Assembly (NCBI GenBank): GCA_023429565.1
Contig: JAEZDJ010000044.1
Location: 17,295-81,294, forward strand
From: Actinomycetes bacterium
Lineage (GTDB): Bacteria; Actinomycetota; Coriobacteriia; Coriobacteriales; Eggerthellaceae
Direction of reading: 5' to 3'
DNA length: 64,000 nt
In this document: piece after piece, positions 9,898 to 18,513 of the stretch
Layout: the number at the start of each line of letters is the position of its first letter
How positions within the stretch are numbered: position 1 is the first letter of the stretch
Notes under the pieces: generated by a model
Told to the model about the DNA's origin: nothing
Databases searched by the model: none
Seen by the model: the letters and a program-made list of their open reading frames with translations, nothing else
Position numbers and translations under genes: made by a program

Positions 9898-10008
9898 GGG
9901 CTCTTGGGTTTTCAGCGATGGCGTGCCTATTGTTTTGAAGTGGCAAATTGACGGCAAATGTTCATCGGCTGTGTGGATAAGCCTGGAGGGTCTCGTATCA
10001 TGGATTCA

Positions 10009-10028
10009 GTCGCTTTTGCAAGAGCGAC
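10009..10028 (+). terminator. Hairpin downstream of the GTPase gene
   Basis: GTCGCT and AGCGAC pair around an 8-nt loop, followed a few bases later by TCTTTTCCTT. This fits a weak intrinsic terminator for the GTPase transcript. Confidence 0.4.
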
Positions 10029-10110
10029 GGTGTCTTTTCCTTATAGCAAGAATATGAGATAAAGACATGCGAAGAGACGGAGGGTGCTTGTCATGGGGTC
10101 TGGGATTCGG

Positions 10111-11657
10111 TCCTTGGGGTCAGGCTAGCACCTCTGACTTTGCAGGTAGACATGAATTAGACAGGATGGCGCCCGGCGTTTGATATCTAACGAGATTGTG
10201 TCTGCATCTTCGGGGGTCAACCTTCGTCTCCAGAACACTTCAGGAGACAAGGAGGCCATTTTATGCACTACGTCGGAATCGACATAGCCAAACGCTCTCA
10301 CGTTGCCGCAGTGCAGGATCAAGAGGGTGAGGTTATCGCTCCACCATTCAAGTTCGCAAACTCTCAAAGTGGGTTTGATGAGTTTTTGCGGGTCTTGAAG
10401 AAGGCTGGCGCAAGTCCTGATTCCTGCAGAATCGGCATGGAGGCGACGGGACATTATTGGATCTGCCTTTTCGACTTCCTGACATCCAAAGGCTTCAGTT
10501 GCTCCGTGATCAATCCGATCCAGACCGACGCCTTCAGGAAGGTCGACAGCGTTCGCGTTACCAAGACAGATGCGATCGACGCGGTGCTGATAGCCAGTCT
10601 TCTTCGCTTCAAGAACTTCGTCGAGTCGAGCATGAAAGACGAATCCCATGAAGAGCTGAAGAACCTTGCGCGTTACAGAAGCCATCTCATCTCCGAGTCG
10701 AGCGCTGTCAAGAACAAAGCGACGGCGATCATCGACCGCATCTTCCCAGAGTTTGCCGGATTGTTCTGCGACAGGTACTCTGGTGCTGCAAACGCGCTGC
10801 TCAAAACGTATGCGACACCGGCGGTCATTGCCTCGACCGACATAAGGACCCTCATGAAAACGATAAAGGAGGCCTCCCGGGGGCACCTCGGACGCGAGAA
10901 GGCCGTTGAGGTCAAGGCCTGTGCGAAAAGATCGATATGCGTTTCCTTTGCGGCTGACGGACTTGCCTTTGAGCTGAAACTGATTCTCGAAAGCCTCGAT
11001 TTCATAAGAAGCCAGATCAAGGAGATAGACGCCCGCCTAAAAGAGCTCCTGGACGCCACTCCGGGCAGATGCCTGCTCACGATCCCGGGAATCGACGTGC
11101 CCCTGGCATCCCTGATAGCTGGCGAGATAGGGGATGCCAACCGTTTCGAGAATCCGAAGAAGCTTATCGCCTATGCCGGCATGGACGCCACCAAGAAGCA
11201 GTCCGGAGAGTCTGACGATCGCGGGCACATGTCGAAACGCGGGTCGTCACAGCTTCGCTACGCGTTGATGCTCGCAGCCAAGACGTGCGCACAGGCAGAC
11301 CCCTATTTCGGGGATTACCGCGACAGGAAGATTGCCGAAGGCCACCACTACTATGTGGCGCTATCCGGCGTTGCAAGAAAGCTCGCCGGGGTCGTGCTGT
11401 CCGTCATGAAAGAGCAGAGACCTTATGAGCCAACGCCTCCCAAACATCATCTGGGAGGCCATCTGAACTCCTGAGTCGCAGCCAACATCTTAAAAACTCA
11501 AAACCAACCGTCACTTCGCAACAAGAGCAGCGGCTTGGCCTTCTATGTTCAAATGAGCCTCCACTTCAATGAAGCATCTGCTTTTTAAGACTTGCTATCG
11601 CTCATGAAAAATTCAAAACGATCTCTTGACTTCAGATAACAGGTCTGACCCCGAGGA
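10111..11657 (+). mobile_element. IS110-family insertion sequence (boundaries inferred)
   Basis: The transposase gene is flanked by an imperfect inverted repeat: TCCTTGGGGTCAG at 10111-10123 and the complement of TCCTCGGGGTCAG at 11645-11657 (12 of 13 match). The enclosed span is about 1.55 kb, a normal length for IS110/IS1111 elements. These make no long terminal repeats and no target duplication, so the ends are only an estimate. About 140 bp (left) and 170 bp (right) of non-coding DNA could hold the guide (bridge) RNA known for this family. The right end abuts a decayed reading frame. Confidence 0.5.
10263..11474 (+). CDS. IS110-family transposase (DEDD recombinase)
   Basis: 403 residues. 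The N-terminal RuvC-like DEDD domain shows YVGIDIAK, MEATGHYW and TKTDAIDA. The C-terminal Transposase_20 domain shows LLTIPGIDVPLASLIAGEIG and LIAYAGMDATKKQSG, with the conserved Ser-containing RGSSQLRYALMLAA tail. The length is normal and the frame is intact, so the enzyme may be active. It starts with ATG after CAAGGAGG, 8 nt upstream. Confidence 0.95.
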   Translation: MHYVGIDIAKRSHVAAVQDQEGEVIAPPFKFANSQSGFDEFLRVLKKAGASPDSCRIGMEATGHYWICLFDFLTSKGFSCSVINPIQTDAFRKVDSVRVTKTDAIDAVLIASLLRFKNFVESSMKDESHEELKNLARYRSHLISESSAVKNKATAIIDRIFPEFAGLFCDRYSGAANALLKTYATPAVIASTDIRTLMKTIKEASRGHLGREKAVEVKACAKRSICVSFAADGLAFELKLILESLDFIRSQIKEIDARLKELLDATPGRCLLTIPGIDVPLASLIAGEIGDANRFENPKKLIAYAGMDATKKQSGESDDRGHMSKRGSSQLRYALMLAAKTCAQADPYFGDYRDRKIAEGHHYYVALSGVARKLAGVVLSVMKEQRPYEPTPPKHHLGGHLNS

Positions 11658-11674
11658 TCTACGTGTAGCGTTGA

Positions 11675-11959
11675 CAATTCAGCAAAGCAACTCAAGCGAT
11701 TCATGTCTTGGATGCTTTCCAAAAGAACGCAATCAGAGATGAAGCCTTCGGCGTGCACGTTTAGAAGGAACACGTCTCGGTTCTGGGAGATATGGCCGAA
11801 TGTCCCCTGTCTCCTGCCGACATCCTGCGGGAGATGCTCACTGATGCAACGATTGCAAACCTGTATCAGATGGCCGGTGATGCTAGCCGCAAGGATCAGG
11901 CAATTGCCCAATGGAGTGAACTGCATTCCAGCGGTTCGTATCGAATTGATTATGATTAA
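11675..11959 (+). pseudogene. Decayed coding remnant right of the IS110 element
   Basis: The plus-strand frame ending at 11959 reads like protein (for example PLSPADILREMLTDATIANL and DASRKDQAIAQWSELHSS) but contains an in-frame TAG at 11762-11764, a TGA at 11672 and no start codon. A different frame just upstream (SDPEDLRVALTIQQ) is also protein-like, suggesting a frameshift as well. It lies immediately right of the inferred IS110 end, so it may be the tail of a gene damaged by insertion. I do not recognise the family. Confidence 0.4.
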
Positions 11960-12084
11960 GGCTAGAATACACGTTTTGCCTATAACCCGAGAAGAGTCAC
12001 AATATCCCACGTATAACCAACGCTTTCTAATTCTTCGATACAGCCTCTATAAGCTATTGATTAATAAGCAAATTGAATCATCTG

Positions 12085-12126
12085 CTACAATTTGTATTGC
12101 ATTATCAATGCAATGAGGGAGGCAGC
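12085..12126 (+). promoter_or_regulatory. Promoter and operator-like repeat of the type I restriction operon
   Basis: A TACAAT -10-like hexamer (about 12086-12091) is followed at once by the perfect inverted repeat ATTGCAT-TATCA-ATGCAAT (12096-12114). The ribosome-binding site GGGAGG then precedes the GTG start at 12127. The repeat overlaps the expected transcription start and leader. That suits autorepression by the ribbon-helix-helix protein encoded directly downstream. Confidence 0.5.
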
Positions 12127-12336
12127 GTGTTTCACGAAAACTTTGCCGACATGGCGATTGGCGGTTTACCGGAAACCGAGCAGAGACGTTATCTGGCCGA
12201 CGGTGGTCAAATGGCCATAACGTTGCGCATCCCTAAGAACTTGAAGGATGCGGCTCAGGAACAAGCTGCGCTAAAGGGCATGAGCTTCAGTGCGTATGTA
12301 CGTATGTGCTTAATCAATGATCTAACCAGTGAATAG
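12127..12336 (+). CDS. Ribbon-helix-helix DNA-binding protein heading the hsd operon
   Basis: 69 residues. The segment AITLRIPKNLKDAAQEQAAL followed by GMSFSAYVRMCL is a typical Arc/CopG-like ribbon-helix-helix. The GTG start at 12127 is preferred because GGGAGG precedes it; the frame extends to 12073 without one. It ends 11 bp before hsdM, so it is cotranscribed and probably controls the operon through the adjacent inverted repeat. It could alternatively be an antitoxin, but no toxin gene is adjacent. Confidence 0.75.
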   Translation: MFHENFADMAIGGLPETEQRRYLADGGQMAITLRIPKNLKDAAQEQAALKGMSFSAYVRMCLINDLTSE

Positions 12337-12347
12337 GACGCATCGAG

Positions 12348-13946
12348 ATGGCGAAGAAAACGAAAGAGAAAGAGCTGGCTCTTGAAGATGCCCTCTGGAA
12401 TTGTCGAGTTGCCTTGCGTGGCGTCGGCAGCATGGAGAAAAACCGAGATGCCGTTATAAGTCTGGTGTTTCTCAAGTTTGCTGGCGACAAGTTTGAAGCA
12501 CGGCGGAGAGAGCTATTGGGAGAATACGGCGACATTCCCGCGTTTCTAGAAAAGCCGTCCTTCTACAATGCTGTCAACGTGTTCTATCTTGCCGAAGAAT
12601 CACGCTGGTCGTATTTGGTCAAGAACGCAAGCGCCAACGACATTGCTGTGAAGATCGACTTTGCAATGGCAAAAGCCGAAGAGTTCAATCCCTCGCTTAA
12701 AGGAGCGCTCCCTCTTGGTTTGTTTGCGACGCTGGGCGCTGAAATACGTTCAGTCAAAGCCCTTATCGATGCAATCAACCAGATCAGTGAGTCGCGCTTT
12801 CATGAGGAAGACCTCATCGGCCGGGTCTACGAGTATTTCCTTCAGATCTTTGCTGTCGGCAGTTCAAAGGAAGATGGCGAGTTTTATACACCGGCCTGCA
12901 TCGTCCAGCTTATCGCAGAGCTCATCGAGCCGTTCGAGGGAGTCGTCTACGATCCGTGTTGCGGGTCAGGCGGAATGTTCGTCCAGTCTCATAAGTTCGT
13001 TGAAAAGCATCACGGAAATAGCAAAGCCATTTCGGTTGTTGGGCAGGAAAGCAATCCGGACACCTGGCGATTGTGCAAGATGAATCTTGCCATACGCGGC
13101 ATATCGAACAATCTTGGTGAGTCGGCGGCATCGACTTTCACCAACGACCAGCACAAGGACCGAAAGGTCGACTATGTCATGGCCAACCCGCCGTTCAACC
13201 TCAAGGGCTGGCGCGACGCTGATGAGCTCACCAAGGATGCTCGCTGGTCGGGGTATGCAGTGCCGCCGGTCGCCAACGCGAATTACGCTTGGATCCTGCA
13301 TATACTGTCGAAGCTCGACGTCAACCACGGAGTGGCAGGGTTCTTGCTGGCCAACGGAGCGTTGAATGCTGATGGTGCAGAAGAGAGCGTGATTCGCCAG
13401 AAGCTTCTTGAGAACGACAAGGTGGAGGCGATTATCGTCTTGCCTCGTGACATGTTCTACACCACCGATATTTCGGTGACTCTCTGGATTCTCAACATGA
13501 GCAAGCATGCAGGCGAACGGAATGGCCGCATGTTACGTGATCGTACCGAAGAGGTGCTGTTCGTAGATTTGCGTACATGGGACCAGAATGTCGAGACCTA
13601 TACATACGATAAGGGCAAGCGTAAGAAGAAGACGGTGCTGACTGCTGAGCAAATTGCGCAGGTGAAAGCCATCTATGATTCCTGGCAAGAGGATGGCGGA
13701 GGTTACAAGGACATAGCTGAGCTATGTAAGTCAGTCTCGCTTAAAGGTGAAGGCGGACTGCAGGAGAATGGCTTTGCACTAACACCGAGCAAGTACATCG
13801 AGTTCGTCGACCGTGATCTCGATATCGATTTCGAGAAGGAAATGAATCGCATCCAGAAAGCGATGCGCGAGGTACTTGCATCTGAAAAAGAATCTCAGGC
13901 TATGCTTGAGGGTGCTTTCAAGGGACTTGGCTATGGCATTGACTAG
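12348..13946 (+). CDS. hsdM: Type I restriction-modification system N6-adenine methyltransferase (HsdM)
   Basis: 532 residues with SAM-binding motif I DPCCGSGGMF (D202) and catalytic motif IV NPPF (N280). It also has the N-terminal HsdM helical bundle (ALRGVGSMEKNRDAVISLVF) and the YEYFLQIFA segment that precedes the methylase domain. It makes the modification trimer with HsdS. The gene overlaps hsdS by 14 bp, consistent with coupled translation. Confidence 0.97.
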   Translation: MAKKTKEKELALEDALWNCRVALRGVGSMEKNRDAVISLVFLKFAGDKFEARRRELLGEYGDIPAFLEKPSFYNAVNVFYLAEESRWSYLVKNASANDIAVKIDFAMAKAEEFNPSLKGALPLGLFATLGAEIRSVKALIDAINQISESRFHEEDLIGRVYEYFLQIFAVGSSKEDGEFYTPACIVQLIAELIEPFEGVVYDPCCGSGGMFVQSHKFVEKHHGNSKAISVVGQESNPDTWRLCKMNLAIRGISNNLGESAASTFTNDQHKDRKVDYVMANPPFNLKGWRDADELTKDARWSGYAVPPVANANYAWILHILSKLDVNHGVAGFLLANGALNADGAEESVIRQKLLENDKVEAIIVLPRDMFYTTDISVTLWILNMSKHAGERNGRMLRDRTEEVLFVDLRTWDQNVETYTYDKGKRKKKTVLTAEQIAQVKAIYDSWQEDGGGYKDIAELCKSVSLKGEGGLQENGFALTPSKYIEFVDRDLDIDFEKEMNRIQKAMREVLASEKESQAMLEGAFKGLGYGID

Positions 13947-15036
13947 ATATCGACTTGGTGAATTGATAAGCCAGCGTCGCGAAAAATATGACGGAGATGA
14001 TTCGGCTGCTTACGGCGTATCGTCAGACGGTTTTATCTCCCCCAAGCAAAAAGTTCTAGACAAGAGTCTTTATAACGTATTTTATAAGGATGATTTCGTT
14101 TTTAATCCTGCGCGCATGGAGCTTAATTCTATTGCATATAATCGATATTTCGATAAAGCAATATGCTCGTCGCTTTATGAGGTATTTTATATTAATCGAC
14201 GCGATCTCTTGCTTCCCGCATATTTGGAACTGTTTGTGAAACGTTTTCAGTTTGCACGCTTGTGCAAGTATATAGGATGGGGTTCCGCACGCGAGTATTG
14301 TCGAATTGCAAGTATTGCGGAAATTGAATTAGATTTACCGTCAATTGATATTCAACGGAAGTACGTGGCCCTCTATGTGGCTTTGCTCGCAAACCAACGG
14401 TGCTATGAACGAGGCTTGTCCGATTTAAAGCTGACGTGTGATGGATTCGTAGAGAGGCTTATGTGCGAACAATCTCCTGCGAGAATCGCTCCTTTCATCC
14501 ATGAATCAGATTCTCGAAATGGTGAGTTTTATGGCATCGATTGCGTCAGAGGCATCTCCATCGAGAAGAAATTCATTCCAACTAAAGCCAATATGAGCGG
14601 GGTTGCTCTGTCTGGATATAAGACGGTGGCTCCTCGCCAGATGGCATTCGTGTCAGTTACATCTAGAAATAGCGACAGAATCACTATTGCGATGAATGAG
14701 TCGGAAAAGACGTATTTGGTTTCGGCAACGTATATCGTGTTCGAAAGTGATGAAGGCGTTCTTCTTCCCGAATACCTCATGCTTTTCTTCTCGCGTAGCG
14801 AATTCGACCGCTATGCGCGATTCAACTCCTGGGGCAGTGCCCGCGAAACATTCAATTGGACTGATATGCAAGATGTTGAAATCCCTATTCCGGGCATCGA
14901 AACGCAGAAGGCAATTGCCGGTATTTATAAAGCGTATCGTATGCGCCGCAAGATTAACGAGCAGATTAAGAAACAGCTCAAGGACATTTGTCCTATCCTC
15001 ATAAAAGGCTCCATCGAAGAGGCATCGAGACACTAG
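13933..15036 (+). CDS. hsdS: Type I restriction-modification specificity subunit (HsdS)
   Basis: 367 residues with two target-recognition halves, each closed by a conserved helix region. The first half contains YIGWGSAREYCRIASIAEIELDL and the second FNSWGSARETFNWTDMQDVEIPI, a clear internal repeat of the type I S-subunit kind. The start at 13933 lies inside hsdM; a longer frame to 13876 is less likely. Base composition is more AT-rich than hsdM and hsdR, as is common for exchanged specificity genes. No second hsdS or invertible repeat is visible. The recognition sequence cannot be predicted here. Confidence 0.95.
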   Translation: MALTRYRLGELISQRREKYDGDDSAAYGVSSDGFISPKQKVLDKSLYNVFYKDDFVFNPARMELNSIAYNRYFDKAICSSLYEVFYINRRDLLLPAYLELFVKRFQFARLCKYIGWGSAREYCRIASIAEIELDLPSIDIQRKYVALYVALLANQRCYERGLSDLKLTCDGFVERLMCEQSPARIAPFIHESDSRNGEFYGIDCVRGISIEKKFIPTKANMSGVALSGYKTVAPRQMAFVSVTSRNSDRITIAMNESEKTYLVSATYIVFESDEGVLLPEYLMLFFSRSEFDRYARFNSWGSARETFNWTDMQDVEIPIPGIETQKAIAGIYKAYRMRRKINEQIKKQLKDICPILIKGSIEEASRH

Positions 15037-15048
15037 GACGGAGTGCTC

Positions 15049-18000
15049 ATGGATTACTCATTCGAAAAAGGAAAGTTCACCGAGGATGACCTCGAACACG
15101 CCATCATCGAGTTGTTCGAAGAGCAGGACTATACCTACGTTAACGGTGAAGCCATGCATCGACGCTTCGAGGATGTGCTCATCGAGGAAGACCTCAAGGG
15201 TTATATTCGACAACGCTATGCAGACTACCAGCTTTCCGAGAACGAAATTCAAGTACTCGTAAACGAGCTGACTTTCGTTCCCTCGAATCCCCTCTACACC
15301 GGGAACCGACAGACCTACTGGCTGATCAACGAGGGGTACGATCTCATGCGCGAGGATTCCTCAAAGCCAGTCGTGCACATCGAGTTCGTTGACTTTGATG
15401 ACCCGAGGGCGAACGATATCAAGGTCGTCAACCAGTACAGCGTGCAGGACAAGGCTCTGAGACGGCCCGACCTCCTTATCTTCGTGAACGGTATCCCGCT
15501 TGTCATCTTCGAGTTCAAGACCGCGATCGAGGAAGACAAGACCATACATGATGCATGGAAGCAGATTACCATCCGTTACAACCGGGACATCCCAAAACTC
15601 ATGAAGTACTGCTGCATCGCCGTCATCAGCGACGGCGCGAACAACAGGCTCGGCACCTCCTTCACCCCCTACGAGTACTTTTACGCCTGGAACAAGGCAA
15701 ACGACCATGACAAGGTATCGAACGGTATCAGCTCGCTGTTCGCCATGGTCGAGGGAGCTTTCACGAAAGAACGCCTTATCCGGATTCTCGACGACTTCGT
15801 ATTCTACCCAGACGACGACAAGCATGACACAGAAATCGTGTGCCGCTACCCCCAGTTCTTTGGGGCGACCAAGATGCTCGACAGCATCTGCGCGCATCTG
15901 AGGCCACATGGTGACGGCAAGGGTGGCACCTATTTCGGGGCCACCGGCTGCGGCAAGACATACACCATGCTATTCCTCGCAAGGCTCATGAACCTCCGTC
16001 GGCGCGAGGAACTCGGCAACCCGACCGTCATCGTCATCGTGGACCGAGAGGACCTCGACAGCCAGACGTCAGAGCTGTTCGTGACTGCAAAGCGCTATCT
16101 CCACGAGGAGGACGTCCGAAGCATCGAAACGAGGGCGGAGCTCAAGGCCACGCTTTCCGGCAAGGAGAGCGGCGGCGTGTACATCACGACAATACAGAAA
16201 TTCAGCGAGACGACGGGATTGCTCTCGGAGCGCAACAACATAGTCTGCATATCAGACGAGGCCCACCGCACCCAGATCGGTGTCGGCTCGAAGCTGAAAA
16301 CGACCGACAAAGGCGTGTTCACGCGCTTCGGGTTTGCGAAGTACCTGCGCGACAGCTTCCCGAATGCCACGTACGTGGGATTCACCGGAACGCCTATCGA
16401 CGAGACGATCGCGGTGTTCGGACCCATAGTGGACCGCTATACCATGAAGGAATCAAGCGACGACGGTATCACGGTGCGTATCGCCTATGAGCCAAGATTG
16501 GCGCGAGTCCAGCTTTCCGACGAACAGGCTCGCGAGATACAGAAGTACTACGACAAGTGTGCATCAGATGGCTCGACTCCGGAGCAGATAGAGGAAAGCC
16601 AGAAGGCCATGAGCTCGATGTCTGTAATCCTGCGCCACCCCGGCAGGCTGAAGAAGCTCGCAGCAGATCTGGTCGGTCATTACGAGAGGCTCTGCGACGA
16701 GAAGCCCGGTGTCGTGCAAAAGGCGATGGTGGTTTGCTCTGACAGGATGCACGCCTACGACCTATTGAAGACCATCCTCGAAATCAGGCCGGGCTGGGGA
16801 GTCCCGAAGAAGTCCGAGGATGACTCCCTGCTTACAAAAGAGGAATTAGAAGAGCTTGTGGCGTTGCCAAAGGCGAACATCGTCGCCACGAGAGGCAAGG
16901 ACGACATCGCCGAGCTGTACGACAGGTGTGGCTCGAAAGACCACAGAAAGCTACTCGATCGGCAGTTCAAGAACAACGATTCGAATTTCAAAATCGCGGT
17001 GGTCGTGGACATGTGGATAACGGGCTTCGACGTTCCTTCGCTCGCAGTTATGTATATAGACAAGCCGCTACAGAAGCACACCTTGGTCCAGACCATATCG
17101 CGCGTCAACCGTGTGTTCGAGGGCAAGGACAAGGGGCTGGTGGTCGACTACATCGGCATCAAAGACGACATGATGCAGGCGCTCAAGAAATACGGAGACG
17201 ATGACGGCGGCTCGGTAGACGAACTCGCCATCACGCTTGGAATCTTCCGAAACCATCTCGCCATGCTTGACGAGCTCATGGTGGGATTCGACGCGTCACG
17301 TTTCCATTCAGGTTCTCCCCTCGAACGCCTCTCTTGTCTTAACGATGCGGCGGAATATGCCCAGGCTGGCAAAGAATTCCAAAACCGGTTCATGGGACTC
17401 GCTAGGGTTCTCAAGCAGGCCTATGCAATCTGCTTCCCCTCGGGCGAGTTGACTGATCGCGAGACTGCGACTGCGCAGTTCTATTTGGCGATACGTTCCA
17501 TCATCTACAAGCAGACCATCGGCGATGCCCCTGACGCGGAGACCATGAACCGCGTTGTCGAAGACATGGTGAGCAAAGCCATATCATGCACCGGAGTCGA
17601 GAGCGTAGTGGACGCGCAGCAGACGGAGGATCTTTTCAGTGACGAGTTCGCTGAGGAGCTAAACGCCATCAAGATGCCGATCACCAGATTCAATGCCCTT
17701 CTGAAGCTGGTGCGCCGCGCCATCAAATCGTATGGCCGAACAAACCGGGTGAAGGCGATGGAGTTCGACGAGCGCTTGAAGAAGGTGGTCGACGCCTACA
17801 ACACCCGCGACAATCTGCAGTTCACGAGCGAAGTGGTGTCGGATTTTGTCGATGACTTATCGGATCAGCTGATAGCCATCCTCAAGGACCTCAAGGACGA
17901 TGAGGGATCGTTCGCAAAGCTCGGAATTACCTTCGAGGAGAAGGCGTTCTACGACATACTTGTGAAGGTGCGTGATGAACATGGATTTCCGTATGAAGAG

Positions 18001-18243
18001 GAGAAATGCCTCTCGCTTGCCAAGCAGATCAAAGAGCTGGTCGATGACAAGGCCCAATATGCCGATTGGGCAACCCGGGATGACATCAAAAGCCAGCTCA
18101 ACATGGATTTGACCGTGCTCTTGTACAAGAACGGTTATCCGCCGGAGTGGAACGAAGAAGTGTTCGAAAAGGTGCTCGTACAGGCCGAGAGCTTCAAAGA
18201 AAACTCTGATGCTAACTATACGTATGAAACGATAACGATCTAA
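15049..18243 (+). CDS. hsdR: Type I restriction endonuclease/translocase subunit (HsdR)
   Basis: 1064 residues. An N-terminal PD-(D/E)XK nuclease region (RRPDLLIFVNGIPLVIFEFK) is followed by SF2 translocase motifs: Walker A GATGCGKT (about residue 300), DEAHR (about 403), FTGTPI, and motif VI-like QTISRVNRVFEGK. The length is normal for HsdR. The ATG at 15049 is preferred because GGACGGAG lies just upstream; GTG at 15043 is also possible. It starts 12 bp after hsdS and completes an apparently intact type I system. Confidence 0.96.
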   Translation: MDYSFEKGKFTEDDLEHAIIELFEEQDYTYVNGEAMHRRFEDVLIEEDLKGYIRQRYADYQLSENEIQVLVNELTFVPSNPLYTGNRQTYWLINEGYDLMREDSSKPVVHIEFVDFDDPRANDIKVVNQYSVQDKALRRPDLLIFVNGIPLVIFEFKTAIEEDKTIHDAWKQITIRYNRDIPKLMKYCCIAVISDGANNRLGTSFTPYEYFYAWNKANDHDKVSNGISSLFAMVEGAFTKERLIRILDDFVFYPDDDKHDTEIVCRYPQFFGATKMLDSICAHLRPHGDGKGGTYFGATGCGKTYTMLFLARLMNLRRREELGNPTVIVIVDREDLDSQTSELFVTAKRYLHEEDVRSIETRAELKATLSGKESGGVYITTIQKFSETTGLLSERNNIVCISDEAHRTQIGVGSKLKTTDKGVFTRFGFAKYLRDSFPNATYVGFTGTPIDETIAVFGPIVDRYTMKESSDDGITVRIAYEPRLARVQLSDEQAREIQKYYDKCASDGSTPEQIEESQKAMSSMSVILRHPGRLKKLAADLVGHYERLCDEKPGVVQKAMVVCSDRMHAYDLLKTILEIRPGWGVPKKSEDDSLLTKEELEELVALPKANIVATRGKDDIAELYDRCGSKDHRKLLDRQFKNNDSNFKIAVVVDMWITGFDVPSLAVMYIDKPLQKHTLVQTISRVNRVFEGKDKGLVVDYIGIKDDMMQALKKYGDDDGGSVDELAITLGIFRNHLAMLDELMVGFDASRFHSGSPLERLSCLNDAAEYAQAGKEFQNRFMGLARVLKQAYAICFPSGELTDRETATAQFYLAIRSIIYKQTIGDAPDAETMNRVVEDMVSKAISCTGVESVVDAQQTEDLFSDEFAEELNAIKMPITRFNALLKLVRRAIKSYGRTNRVKAMEFDERLKKVVDAYNTRDNLQFTSEVVSDFVDDLSDQLIAILKDLKDDEGSFAKLGITFEEKAFYDILVKVRDEHGFPYEEEKCLSLAKQIKELVDDKAQYADWATRDDIKSQLNMDLTVLLYKNGYPPEWNEEVFEKVLVQAESFKENSDANYTYETITI

Positions 18244-18513
18244 CGGAAATTACGGAGGTTCTGAATGTCGCTAAATAATAATCGGACTATTTCTTTGCAC
18301 AGTGTCATCAATGGGGGTAGACCTTAGGGAGCTTTAACGTCGGGAATCAACTGAGGCATTCAAAGAGATCGGAATTGTAGGAGCGTCATTTGCGGCACCA
18401 CCCATGGCTCTTCCTGCAAAAGGGCACATTGTTGTTTTAGGAACCGCCGAAAGCGGCAAAATAACCATCCCGGTACTCTAAAAACCGGCAGTCTGTACTG
18501 AATGATGGGCAGT
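18244..18513. other. Intergenic region between convergent restriction modules
   Basis: About 270 bp between hsdR (plus) and the GHKL ATPase gene (minus). There is no supported gene. Short imperfect repeats such as AACCGCCGAAAGCGGC near 18440 could end transcripts from either side, but none is a strong intrinsic terminator. Confidence 0.4.

Noticed and set aside
12129..12142. Second parS-like site (GTTTCACGAAAAC)
   Set aside because: Only one half matches; the palindrome is broken.
12127..12336. Antitoxin of a toxin-antitoxin pair
   Set aside because: No toxin gene is adjacent; it is joined to hsdM, so an operon regulator fits better.
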